NCBI GenBank assembly: GCA_021791995.1
Contig: JAJYVN010000168.1
Location: 1 to 6,575 of the forward strand
Origin: Bacillota bacterium
GTDB taxonomy: Bacteria; Bacillota; Sulfobacillia; RBS10-35; JAJYVN01
Direction: 5' to 3'
DNA: 6,575 nucleotides
In this document: one piece after another, positions 1-6,228 of the stretch
Layout: each line of letters opens with the position of its first letter
Numbering within the stretch: the first letter of the stretch is position 1
Notes under the pieces: model-generated
Told to the model about the DNA's origin: nothing
Databases searched by the model: none
The model's input: the letters and a program-made list of their open reading frames with translations, nothing else
Program-made: the position numbers and the translations under genes

Positions 1-252
1 AGCCGCGTGTGATCCGGTGGGTCCAAAAACAGCATCGAGGGGGGGGAGCGCGTTGAGATCGAAGCCCATCCCCGGGTCCGTGACCGCCTCGCCGCCGATC
101 CGCTTCCCAAAGGAACGGTCACCCAATACCTGCATGGCACCCCGGTGCGAGACGACCCAATAGACACCTCGGTCGGGGAAGAAGTGCACCGGACCACGGG
201 CACGCAGTTGGGCATAGTATGGATACGGGTCCGGACCAATCATGTGTTCCAT
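1..252 (-). CDS. Cytochrome P450, N-terminal part (runs off left edge; apparent frameshift)
   Basis: Read leftward from ATG at 252-250, the first 71 codons give a typical soluble bacterial P450 N-terminus: short, no membrane anchor, with DPYPYYAQLRARGPVHF near residues 8-24 and a VVSHRGAMQVLGDRSF segment near 33-48. P450s are heme monooxygenases. The heme-binding Cys, the I-helix and the ExxR motif would lie beyond the window, so they cannot be checked. A GGGGGAG Shine-Dalgarno lies 5 nt upstream of the ATG (264-258), and a stop codon lies further upstream in frame, which supports this start. Oddity: at the G run 39-46 the sequenced frame turns into LPPLDAVFGPTGSHAA, whereas removing one base gives LPPSMLFLDPPDHTRL, the conserved P450 LDPPDHTR motif. 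The gene is therefore either frameshifted or carries a sequencing error. The family call is firm; the intactness of the gene is not. Confidence 0.85.
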   Translation of the reverse strand, partial: MEHMIGPDPYPYYAQLRARGPVHFFPDRGVYWVVSHRGAMQVLGDRSFGKRIGGEAVTDPGMGFDLNALPPLDAVFGPTGSHAA

Positions 253-257
253 CCCGA

Positions 258-264
258 CTCCCCC
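258..264 (-). promoter_or_regulatory. Ribosome binding site of the P450 gene
   Basis: GGGGGAG on the minus strand lies 5 nt before the ATG at 252-250. It favours this ATG over the second in-frame ATG at 243-241. Confidence 0.6.
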
Positions 265-365
265 GTTTCGATGCCCCAGGATAGCATGTGCGGTGGGGAG
301 TGGTGCTACGCTCCCGTGGGAACCCTAGCAAGAGTTGGCGAAATCGTGTCGAACCATCGGGCAGG

Positions 366-371
366 GGAGGG
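366..371 (+). promoter_or_regulatory. Ribosome binding site of the ABC ATPase gene
   Basis: GGAGGG lies 5 nt upstream of ATG 377 and decides the start. The frame extends upstream to a TTG at 335, but that codon has no Shine-Dalgarno and would add 14 residues that do not look like ABC ATPase sequence. Confidence 0.7.
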
Positions 372-376
372 AAGGT

Positions 377-1327
377 ATGGACGCTGCGATCAGCTGTCAT
401 GGACTCGGACGGAGCTTCGGACCTCGCTCTGCGGTCAGCGATCTGGACCTTACGGTGGAGCACGGCGCTGTCTTCGGATTCCTCGGCCCCAATGGGGCCG
501 GCAAGACGACGACGGTGCGCATGATGCTGGGGCTTTTGCCGCCCTCCACCGGCCGTATCCGTGTCCTCGGACTCGACCCGATTAAACAAGGGGAGGCCCT
601 CCGCGCCCGCACCGGAGTCGTGCTGGACCAGGTGGGGCTGTATGATCGGCTGACGGCCTGGCAGAACCTCGATTTCGCTGCTCGCGTGGCCCACATCTCC
701 GCACCCGCTCGCCGCAAGAAGATCCAGGAGTCCCTGGAACGGGTGGAACTGCTGGATCGCAAAAACGATCGCGTCTCCGGCTTCAGTAAGGGGATGCGGC
801 AGAAGCTGGGGTTGGCGCGAGCGCTTCTGAGTAACCCAGAGCTTCTGATCCTGGATGAGCCCACCTCCGGGCTGGATCCCGCCAACATCAAGATGGTGCG
901 TGAGTTGATCCTGTCCCTGGCCAAAGAGGGCGGACGAACGATCTTTATGTGTACGCACCACCTGGACGAGGCCCAACGCATCTGCACCCAGGTGGGCATC
1001 ATTCGCTCCGGTCATCTGGTGGCATTAGGGAGCCCTGAGGAACTCGGAGCTGGCAAGGTAGGGCACCAGATCCGGATCCGAGCGACGCATCTCACCCCTG
1101 CGGAGGCGCACTCCACCCATTGGGGGGACGGCGTGGCCGTGCTTTCTGCCACCGAGGGGAAGGAAGAGCTGATCCTCGAGATGGATGTTCCGAGCGAACA
1201 GGCCACCGAGGTCGTTGTGACCGCCATGGTCCGCCAGGGAGCCGGCGTCCGTGAAGTGACACCGCTTCGCCAATCGCTGGAGGACGTGTATCTGGAGATC
1301 GTGCAGGGAGACGAAGATCATGAATGA
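377..1327 (+). CDS. ABC transporter ATP-binding protein (DrrA/CcmA/NatA-type exporter ATPase)
   Basis: This 316-residue cytoplasmic ATPase would power the ABC-2 permease encoded next to it. All nucleotide-binding motifs are present and canonical: Walker A GPNGAGKTT (37-45), Q-loop Gln85, signature FSKGMRQK (136-143), Walker B LLILDE (156-161), D-loop SGLD (164-167) and the switch His194 in CTHHLDEA. The C-terminal region of roughly 90 residues after the ATPase core ends in LRQSLEDVYLEI, the tail typical of the DrrA/CcmA subfamily of ABC-2 export systems. Length is normal. The gene overlaps the permease gene by 8 nt (1320-1327), so the two are almost certainly cotranscribed and translationally coupled. 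The substrate is unknown: relatives export drugs, lipids, polysaccharides or Na+. The divergent P450 hints at a small-molecule metabolite, but that is only context. Confidence 0.95.
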   Translation: MDAAISCHGLGRSFGPRSAVSDLDLTVEHGAVFGFLGPNGAGKTTTVRMMLGLLPPSTGRIRVLGLDPIKQGEALRARTGVVLDQVGLYDRLTAWQNLDFAARVAHISAPARRKKIQESLERVELLDRKNDRVSGFSKGMRQKLGLARALLSNPELLILDEPTSGLDPANIKMVRELILSLAKEGGRTIFMCTHHLDEAQRICTQVGIIRSGHLVALGSPEELGAGKVGHQIRIRATHLTPAEAHSTHWGDGVAVLSATEGKEELILEMDVPSEQATEVVVTAMVRQGAGVREVTPLRQSLEDVYLEIVQGDEDHE

Positions 1328-2027
1328 CCTCGGGACGATGCTTTGGAAGGAATTCACCGAGTTCTTTGGGAACCGGCGGTCCCTGCGGGTCTTCGGCCTG
1401 GCGATCATCCTCATGGCCGTTCTCCCGATTTTCATCGCCAGTAAGAGTAACCACGTTACTGCCGCCGTTCTGCCGATCTTCATGTTGATCTATGTCAACT
1501 TTGCCGCGCTGATCACGACCGCCCAAACGGGCACCGATAGCGTGCTGCATGAACGAGCCTCCCACACGCTTGAGACCCTGTTGGCCACCCGCCTTCCCGA
1601 TCGGGTGCTCTTTGGGGGCAAGGTCCTCGCCACGGTGATCTTGGGCTACCTCTCGGCCATCGTGACGCTTGCCCTGCAAGAGGTTGGGCTCAACCTCTTT
1701 GGCAAGGCACACGGCATCATCGGCTTCCAGAGCACCGTCAATGTGCTCCTCTTCCTTGTGGCCCCGCTCCTTCTCACCGCCTACCTCGCGACCGTCGCCG
1801 TCTTCGTCGGTCTCCGCGTGAGCGACCAGCGCTCCGCCTATCTCCTGACTATGGTCAGTATCCTGGTGCTGGCCCTGCCCGTGATCCTGCACCTGGTTCA
1901 CCTACACCTGACCCTGAGCTGGGTCCGGTCCGCCATTTTGGTGGTCCTGATTCTGGACATTGTGCTCGTGCGGCTCGGGATTGCACTCTTCCGACGGGAC
2001 CGGCTCGTTCTGTATTTGCAGGACTGA
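1320..2027 (+). CDS. ABC-2 type transporter permease
   Basis: This 235-residue inner-membrane protein has about six predicted helices, near residues 23-41, 47-68, 101-122, 139-165, 173-196 and 203-224. That is the usual ABC-2 half-permease topology. The segment ERASHTLETLLATRLPDRVLFGGK (77-101) matches the conserved cytoplasmic loop of NatB-like ABC-2 permeases (pattern ExxxxTLExLLxTPxxxxxxxxGK), which contacts the ATPase. The N-terminal MLWKEFTEFFGNRR is the usual amphipathic entry helix. ATG 1320 lies inside the 3' end of the ATPase gene in a different frame, and the ATPase stop codon overlaps the first codons, an arrangement that favours reinitiation. No periplasmic binding protein is encoded nearby, consistent with export. 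It would presumably function as a homodimer with the ATPase. The substrate cannot be inferred. Confidence 0.9.
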   Translation: MNDLGTMLWKEFTEFFGNRRSLRVFGLAIILMAVLPIFIASKSNHVTAAVLPIFMLIYVNFAALITTAQTGTDSVLHERASHTLETLLATRLPDRVLFGGKVLATVILGYLSAIVTLALQEVGLNLFGKAHGIIGFQSTVNVLLFLVAPLLLTAYLATVAVFVGLRVSDQRSAYLLTMVSILVLALPVILHLVHLHLTLSWVRSAILVVLILDIVLVRLGIALFRRDRLVLYLQD

Positions 2028-2054
2028 ACCGGGTATCATGACGCAGCACTTCCG

Positions 2055-2062
2055 AAGGGGGA
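2055..2062 (+). promoter_or_regulatory. Ribosome binding site supporting a CTG start for the PAPS synthetase
   Basis: AAGGGGGA ends 6 nt before CTG 2069. It is the only Shine-Dalgarno-like element correctly placed for a start that keeps the conserved N-terminus. There is no in-frame ATG, GTG or TTG between the in-frame stop at 2039-2041 and the conserved LIAPYGGTL segment. Confidence 0.5.
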
Positions 2063-2068
2063 ACCGAA

Positions 2069-3775
2069 CTGAACGCGACGGTCACGCTGATTGCACCCTA
2101 TGGTGGCACGCTCATCGATCTCCTGGAAGCACCCGAGACGGTACCCACCTTGATCCGGGAATCCTCTGGACGACGCACGATCCGCATCGGCCAACGCGCC
2201 CAGTGTGATCTGGAGCTCCTGGCTACCGGCGGCTTCTCTCCCCTGACCACCTTCATGGGAGAGGCCGACTACCGGAGCGTTCTCACCACCATGCGATTGT
2301 CCCAAGGTCTCCCCTTTCCCATCCCCATCACCCTTCCCATAGACCCGAAGGACGTGCCGCACCGTGGAGAAACCGTGGTGCTGACCGAGGAGCACAACCG
2401 CCCCCTGGCCCTTCTCACCGTCGAGGAGATCTTCGAGCGTGACCCACACGAGGCGGAACTCGTTGCCGGTACATCCGACCCCAAGCACTCCCTTGTGGCA
2501 GAGATGGCCTCCTGGCCCAGCACCTGCATCTCCGGGGAACTCCGCGTGCTGAGTCTTCCAGAGCACTACGACTTCACAGCCCTTCGCCGTACCCCTTCCC
2601 AAACGCGCAACATCCTGGAGTCGATGGGCTCACCCAACGTGGTGGCCTTCCAGACCCGTAACCCCATGCACCGTGTGCACGAGGAGCTGACCAAGCGCGC
2701 GGCGGAAGAGGTGAATGGCACCCTCCTGATCCAGCCCGTTGTCGGCATGACCAAGCCCGGTGATGTCGACCACTACACCCGTGTCCGCTGCTACAAGGCC
2801 TTGGTCGATCAGTACTACGACCCAAACCGTACCCTCCTGAGTCTCCTCCCCTTGGCCATGCGCATGGCGGGACCCCGTGAGGCGGTCTGGCACGCGATTG
2901 TCCGTCGGAACTATGGAGTCAACCACTTCATCGTCGGTCGCGATCACGCGAGCCCCGGTAGTGGAAGCGACGGTAAGCCGTTCTATGGCCCCACCGATGC
3001 GCAGGGCCTTTTGCGCCACTTCGAGCGCGAGGTGGGCGTGGTCATGGTGCCGTTTGATGAGCTCCTTTATCTCCCCACCGAGAACCGCTATGCCCGCCGC
3101 TCCGAGATCACGCCCGGCACCGAGACCTGGAGCATCTCCGGTACCCAGCTGCGGGAGAACTACCTCGCCAAGGGTAAGGCCCTCCCATCCTGGTTCACAC
3201 GCCCCGAAACAGCGGAGATCCTGCAACAAGCCTACCGCCCCCGGACGGCGCAGGGGCTCTGCATCTGGTTAACGGGGCTCCCCTGCTCCGGCAAGTCCAC
3301 CATTGCGGAGATCCTCCAGGTGATGCTCCTCGAGCATGGCCGCCACGTCACAATGCTCGACGGTGATGTGGTGCGCCAACACCTCTCGAAGGGCCTCGGC
3401 TTTAGCAAAGAGGACCGCATCGCCAATAACCTCCGCATCGCGTTTGTGGCGGAGGAGATTGTCAAGCACGGTGGGATGGTGATCTGTCCTGCGGTGAGTC
3501 CCTATGAGGAAGCCCGCGAAGAGGCCCGCGCCATGGTGGGACCCGATGGGTTTCTCCTGGTCTATGTCGATACACCACTTGCGGTCTGTGAGGAGCGGGA
3601 CGTGAAGGGGATGTATGCGGCGGCAAGGGCAGGACGGATCAAGGGCTTTACCGGAGTGGATGATCCCTATGAGGTCCCCCGGAAGCCGGATCTGGTCCTT
3701 GCCACAGCGAGTGCCAGTGCGATGGAGTGTGCGCAGACGGTGTTGGAGAGGCTCGTGCAGGGTGGGTATGTGTGA
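2069..3775 (+). CDS. sat-cysC: Bifunctional sulfate adenylyltransferase / adenylylsulfate kinase (PAPS synthetase)
   Basis: A 568-residue cytoplasmic fusion enzyme. ATP sulfurylase (about 1-390) makes APS from sulfate and ATP, and APS kinase (about 395-568) phosphorylates it to PAPS. ATP sulfurylase landmarks are LIAPYGGTLIDLL (7-19), the catalytic QTRNPMHRVHE (195-205, with the HxxH pair His201/His204) and IVGRDHASPG (288-297). APS kinase landmarks are Walker A GLPCSGKST (403-411), LDGDVVRQHL (430-439), AVSPYEEAR (475-483, containing the phospho-acceptor Ser) and GFTGVDDPYEVP (526-537). All key residues are present, so both halves look active. Start: the frame is closed by TGA at 2039-2041. 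The first convincing start is CTG 2069, behind a strong Shine-Dalgarno. TTG 2150 would delete the conserved N-terminus. ATG 2038 is in another frame and would reach this frame only if one base were removed. The 41-nt gap to the permease suggests possible cotranscription. PAPS would feed the sulfotransferase gene at 6229. Confidence 0.93.
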   Translation: MNATVTLIAPYGGTLIDLLEAPETVPTLIRESSGRRTIRIGQRAQCDLELLATGGFSPLTTFMGEADYRSVLTTMRLSQGLPFPIPITLPIDPKDVPHRGETVVLTEEHNRPLALLTVEEIFERDPHEAELVAGTSDPKHSLVAEMASWPSTCISGELRVLSLPEHYDFTALRRTPSQTRNILESMGSPNVVAFQTRNPMHRVHEELTKRAAEEVNGTLLIQPVVGMTKPGDVDHYTRVRCYKALVDQYYDPNRTLLSLLPLAMRMAGPREAVWHAIVRRNYGVNHFIVGRDHASPGSGSDGKPFYGPTDAQGLLRHFEREVGVVMVPFDELLYLPTENRYARRSEITPGTETWSISGTQLRENYLAKGKALPSWFTRPETAEILQQAYRPRTAQGLCIWLTGLPCSGKSTIAEILQVMLLEHGRHVTMLDGDVVRQHLSKGLGFSKEDRIANNLRIAFVAEEIVKHGGMVICPAVSPYEEAREEARAMVGPDGFLLVYVDTPLAVCEERDVKGMYAAARAGRIKGFTGVDDPYEVPRKPDLVLATASASAMECAQTVLERLVQGGYV

Positions 3776-3803
3776 GGGGAGCGATGGGCAAGGGCGATAG
3801 ATC

Positions 3804-3820
3804 CCCCACAAGCGGTGGGG
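3804..3820 (+). terminator. Hairpin downstream of the PAPS synthetase gene (weak terminator candidate)
   Basis: CCCCAC (3804-3809) pairs with GTGGGG (3815-3820) around the loop AAGCG, starting 28 nt after the stop codon. No T-run follows, so it is not a classical rho-independent terminator. Two more short hairpins follow, at 3831-3845 (GGGACC/GGTTCC, one G-T pair) and 3859-3873 (GGGAAG/TTTCCC, one G-T pair). Confidence 0.3.
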
Positions 3821-4091
3821 CGTCGTGGAAGGGACCTTAGGTTCCACGGGCGGTGTATGGGAAGAGCTTTCCCCTGGCACTTGGGCGGTAGGGGATCTGG
3901 AATGCAAACGTTTCGCTGATGCAGGTACAGCACGTGGGACGGACGTGAACGGTGTTATGTTCGGCGTGGGTAGAAGTGGATTAGGCGTTCCCCGCGACCA
4001 CAGTCCATGGTGGTATACCGGATGCGTCGCTTCGGTGCATGCTGTGTAGCGGGCCATCTGGACCGACTGGGATGGAAGCGTTGGGTATGGA

Positions 4092-4152
4092 GGGCCCCCT
4101 GGTGAGAACGCGTTCCGTAGCGGATGTGCATCCAAATGGACGCCAGGGGCCC
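4092..4152. repeat. Long inverted repeat with nested hairpin
   Basis: GGGCCCCCTGG (4092-4102) pairs with CCAGGGGCCC (4143-4152), leaving a single bulged C at 4095 and giving ten GC-rich pairs plus the bulge. Inside the 40-nt loop, GGAT/ATCC (4122-4133) can form a second stem with a GTGC tetraloop. The structure is seen directly; any function is unknown. Confidence 0.5.
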
Positions 4153-4239
4153 ATGCACGGGTTGGGCCGTGGGGAACTTCCGTATGCATCCGGGTGCGCC
4201 TGCTGTTTCCCCGAACCGGTACGGATCCGGAACCGCATG

Positions 4240-4248
4240 TGCCATAAT
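4240..4248 (+). promoter_or_regulatory. Extended -10 promoter for the flippase gene
   Basis: TGC-CATAAT matches an extended -10 element (TGn followed by five of six consensus bases). No good -35 lies 17 bp upstream, as is common for extended -10 promoters. It would start transcription near 4255, giving a leader of about 57 nt before GTG 4312. It stands out in an otherwise GC-rich region. Confidence 0.45.
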
Positions 4249-4264
4249 ACACTGCGGCCATCGA

Positions 4265-4286
4265 CCGCGGTTCTGTGATCCCGCGG
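4265..4286 (+). promoter_or_regulatory. Leader stem-loop upstream of the flippase gene
   Basis: CCGCGG (4265-4270) and CCGCGG (4281-4286) can pair around a 10-nt loop, just downstream of the predicted transcription start and 10 nt upstream of the Shine-Dalgarno. This is a stable GC-only stem; a regulatory role is inference. The palindromic half-sites could alternatively be a protein-binding site. Confidence 0.35.
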
Positions 4287-4296
4287 GCGTTCGGAC

Positions 4297-4303
4297 AAGG
4301 AGG
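4297..4303 (+). promoter_or_regulatory. murJ: Ribosome binding site of the flippase gene
   Basis: A perfect AAGGAGG lies 8 nt before GTG 4312 and fixes the start there rather than at GTG 4318. GAGG (4300-4303) can pair with CCTC (4308-4311) around a CCCG loop, so a short hairpin could mask the site. Confidence 0.75.
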
Positions 4304-4311
4304 CCCGCCTC

Positions 4312-5943
4312 GTGGGAGTGGAGGGGGAACTGCCACCCAACGGAGGGACAGCCCCGGCAAAGAGCGATACCGAGCGGTCCCGGATGGATGTGGTCGCACG
4401 CGGCGTGTTCTCCACCGGATCTGGGACGTTAGTGAGCAACGTCACCGGATTGGCACGACAGCTCGTGTTCGCCTGGATCTACGGCGCAGGTCGCAATATG
4501 GACGCATTTTTGATTGCCTCGATTATCTCGCAGATGGTCTTCAGTTCAATCGATTCGGCTCTCTCCTCCACACTGATCCCGGTCTATAGCGTTCTCCGTG
4601 AGCGCTCCGATGCAGAGGCGCAGCGGTTCCTGGCGGCGGTTTCCTCCCTCGTCACGGTGTGCACAGCCGTTCTCGCGCTTTTGTTGTATCTCTTTGCCCC
4701 TCTCTTCGTGCGTTTGCTGGCCCCTGGGTTTGGTGCCGCCGAGGCCAAGCTCACAACGGACCTTCTTCGTGTCATGATGCCATCGCTTCTATTCATGGGG
4801 CTTTCATCGGTCTCCGTTGGGTACCTTCAGGCGAAAGGACGTTTTTCCAGTCCCGCACTGATGTATATTCCGCGCAACATCATTCTGATCGTTGGTGCCG
4901 CCTTGTTGGGGAGGCACTTTGGGATCAGCGTGCTTGCATGGGGTACCCTTCTAGGAGCGATCTTTCAGTTGGCCATGGTCTTATGGCCCTCGGTACGATC
5001 GGGAGCACCCGCCTCGTTTGTCTGGGAACCCCTGCACGATGGAATCCGCACCATGCTCGCTCGCCTGCCCGCCGTCTCGGCGAACTCCTTCATGTATCAG
5101 GCGGCCCTGATTGTCGACCGAATCCTTGCGTCTGGGCTACCCGCTGGGATGATTTCCGCGCTGAACTATGCGCAAGTCTTGCTGGGCCCCCCATTAACCT
5201 TGATTGGCAGCTTACCCACGGCTCTCTTTCCCAGCCTCTCCGACATGGTGGCCAAACACCATGGGCCGCAATTGACGCGAGCCGTGATCCGAGCGCTTAA
5301 CCTGACGACCTTTTTCGCCGTACCCCTCACCCTTTTCATCGTGCTCTTTCGCGTCCCGTTGGTAGCGGTTCTGTATGATTATGGATCATTTGAAACGCTA
5401 GCCCTGCGGCGTACCGCCTTTGGCCTAGCCTTTTTTGGCGCAGCATTCGTGAGTATTGCGTGGAATGGAGTCCTTGGACGCACCATCTTCGCCTTGGGCG
5501 AAACACGTGTCCTCTTAACATCTGCCGTCGCCTCGGTGTTAACGACGATCATCACCGATCTGCTGTTGATTCATCCCCTGCAGCAGGGTGGTCTCGCGTT
5601 GGGGACATCCCTAGGCTCGTGGGTGAGCACCTTTATGATGCTGCGCATCTTAGGCAGGAAGATGGAGGGATTCCGACCGTGGAAGACGGTAGGACCACTC
5701 CTCGGAACGGCCCTCGTGGGAGCAGCAGCGTTTGGGTTTGCTGCGCTGTTGGTAGGGCGCTTTCTGCCATCCGCTGTAATGGCAGGCTTCGCGGTGCGCT
5801 TGGTCACGCTTATGGTCGGTGGAGTCATTGGTATGGCTGGCTACTTTGGTCTGCACGCCTTGTCTCCGGTGGGAAGAGAGCGATTGCACGAGGTGTTTAC
5901 CTTAGGGGGTAGGGTGTTAGGGAGGGTAGGGGTAGGCGGGTAG
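4312..5943 (+). CDS. murJ: MurJ/MviN-family lipid-linked oligosaccharide flippase (MOP superfamily)
   Basis: A 543-residue polytopic inner-membrane protein, hydrophobic almost throughout, with room for 13-14 helices. Length fits MurJ, the lipid II flippase of peptidoglycan synthesis. Family-like segments are GAGRNMDAFLIA (58-69), APGFGAAEAKLTTDLLRVMMPSLLFMG (137-163), LNYAQVLLGPPLTLIGSLPTALFPSLSD (284-311) and YDYGSFETLALRRTAFGLAFF (355-375). The hydrophilic residues 1-25 precede the first helix. GTG start with a perfect Shine-Dalgarno. Oddity: by eye alignment with E. coli MurJ, the essential Arg18 corresponds to Asn43 (SNVTGLARQ versus SRxxGFxRD), Arg52 has no Arg counterpart in the SQMVFSSID segment, and Arg270/Glu273 correspond to Val289/Gly292 (YAQVLLG). 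Arg24 (Arg49) and Asp39 (Asp64) are kept. It may be a divergent paralog exporting another lipid-linked glycan, as its sulfotransferase neighbour would suit. The superfamily is certain; lipid II specificity is doubtful. Confidence 0.88.
   Translation: MGVEGELPPNGGTAPAKSDTERSRMDVVARGVFSTGSGTLVSNVTGLARQLVFAWIYGAGRNMDAFLIASIISQMVFSSIDSALSSTLIPVYSVLRERSDAEAQRFLAAVSSLVTVCTAVLALLLYLFAPLFVRLLAPGFGAAEAKLTTDLLRVMMPSLLFMGLSSVSVGYLQAKGRFSSPALMYIPRNIILIVGAALLGRHFGISVLAWGTLLGAIFQLAMVLWPSVRSGAPASFVWEPLHDGIRTMLARLPAVSANSFMYQAALIVDRILASGLPAGMISALNYAQVLLGPPLTLIGSLPTALFPSLSDMVAKHHGPQLTRAVIRALNLTTFFAVPLTLFIVLFRVPLVAVLYDYGSFETLALRRTAFGLAFFGAAFVSIAWNGVLGRTIFALGETRVLLTSAVASVLTTIITDLLLIHPLQQGGLALGTSLGSWVSTFMMLRILGRKMEGFRPWKTVGPLLGTALVGAAAFGFAALLVGRFLPSAVMAGFAVRLVTLMVGGVIGMAGYFGLHALSPVGRERLHEVFTLGGRVLGRVGVGG
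5905..5940 (+). other. G-quadruplex-forming tract at the 3' end of the flippase gene
   Basis: Six G-tracts of three or more (5905-5909, 5912-5914, 5920-5922, 5924-5926, 5929-5932, 5938-5940) are separated by 1-5 nt, apart from a 5-nt gap before the last. This meets the usual G3+N1-7 quadruplex pattern on the coding strand. It encodes the Gly-rich tail of the flippase and ends at the TAG stop. Confidence 0.6.
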
Positions 5944-6228
5944 CAGAAACTGGGGCTGAGGCACCGAACGTTGTGGGGCAGGTAGCCCGCACCTTCCGCC
6001 CACCAGGCAGTGCCTCCCATCGGGAACCTTACCCACCAAGTGGAGCCCCCTCGCCAAGAGACCAAGCTGCGGGGAGCCGTACACACCGAGGCAGATCCGA
6101 ACGACTCACTTGCCAGAGGCTCTAGACTCAAGCATGATTCAGTGGACGCGATCGGCGGCGGTGGAGCAAGACTTGGCGCGTACAGTGAATGAGCGACTTG
6201 GTGTAATGATAAGGCAGGTGCATGGTGG
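5944..6228. other. Intergenic region between flippase and sulfotransferase fragment
   Basis: Apart from the hairpins at 5958-6016, nothing gene-like is visible. A TGTAAT hexamer at 6202-6207 with CGTACA 17 bp upstream (6179-6184, three of six -35 bases) is a possible weak promoter for the sulfotransferase gene. Confidence 0.35.
5973..5992 (+). terminator. Hairpin 29 nt after the flippase stop (weak terminator candidate)
   Basis: GTGGGGC (5973-5979) pairs with GCCC-g-CAC (5985-5992) around the loop AGGTA, giving seven pairs with one bulged G. No T-tract follows. A second inverted repeat, GAGGCAC (5958-5964) / GTGCCTC (6010-6016), encloses it. Termination is plausible but not typical. Confidence 0.3.

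Larger units (their letters stand above)
253..376. promoter_or_regulatory. Divergent intergenic region between the P450 and ABC exporter genes
   Basis: These 124 nt separate two genes transcribed away from each other, so promoters for both directions should lie here or just inside the genes. No convincing -35/-10 pair is visible on either strand. The best minus-strand candidate is TGC-TATCCT, an extended -10-like match around 280-288 with no good -35. No clear operator palindrome was seen. The promoter role is inferred from gene orientation. Confidence 0.35.
3776..4311. other. Gene-free, inverted-repeat-rich intergenic region
   Basis: These 536 nt between the PAPS synthetase and flippase genes hold no open frame resembling a protein; the short frames present lack ribosome binding sites and recognisable composition. 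The region does hold three consecutive small hairpins (3804-3873), several short palindromes (GGTATACC at 4012-4019, AACGCGTT at 4107-4114, CGGATCCG at 4222-4229), a long inverted repeat (4092-4152), an extended -10 promoter (4240-4248) and a leader hairpin (4265-4286). It could be an old mobile-element remnant or encode a structured RNA. Neither is shown. Confidence 0.5.

Noticed and set aside
335..376. TTG 335 as start of the ABC ATPase
   Set aside because: It has no Shine-Dalgarno. ATG 377 has GGAGGG at good spacing and yields the normal family N-terminus.
119..1015. Long minus-strand open frame opposite the ABC ATPase gene
   Set aside because: It is antisense to a gene with every ABC motif intact, and its product has no domain-like pattern. 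It is a GC-rich shadow frame.
2150..2152. TTG 2150 as start of the PAPS synthetase
   Set aside because: It would remove LIAPYGGTLIDLL, which is conserved in ATP sulfurylases and is encoded in frame upstream.
1960..2208. Small plus-strand frame including ATG 2038, downstream of the permease
   Set aside because: Its product resembles nothing and it overlaps the conserved ATP sulfurylase N-terminus in another frame. ATG 2038 matters only as a possible start if the G run has a base too many.
3825..4049. 74-codon plus-strand frame in the intergenic region
   Set aside because: Its GTG start lacks a Shine-Dalgarno, and its Gly/Thr/Val-rich product has no recognisable family.
3269..4445. Minus-strand open frames across the PAPS synthetase 3' end and the following gap
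   Set aside because: They have Pro/Arg/Ser-rich, low-information products, no ribosome binding sites, and much of the length is antisense to the APS kinase domain.
6010..6192. 60-codon plus-strand frame before the sulfotransferase fragment
   Set aside because: It has no ribosome binding site or family resemblance, and it starts inside a GTGCCTC inverted-repeat arm.
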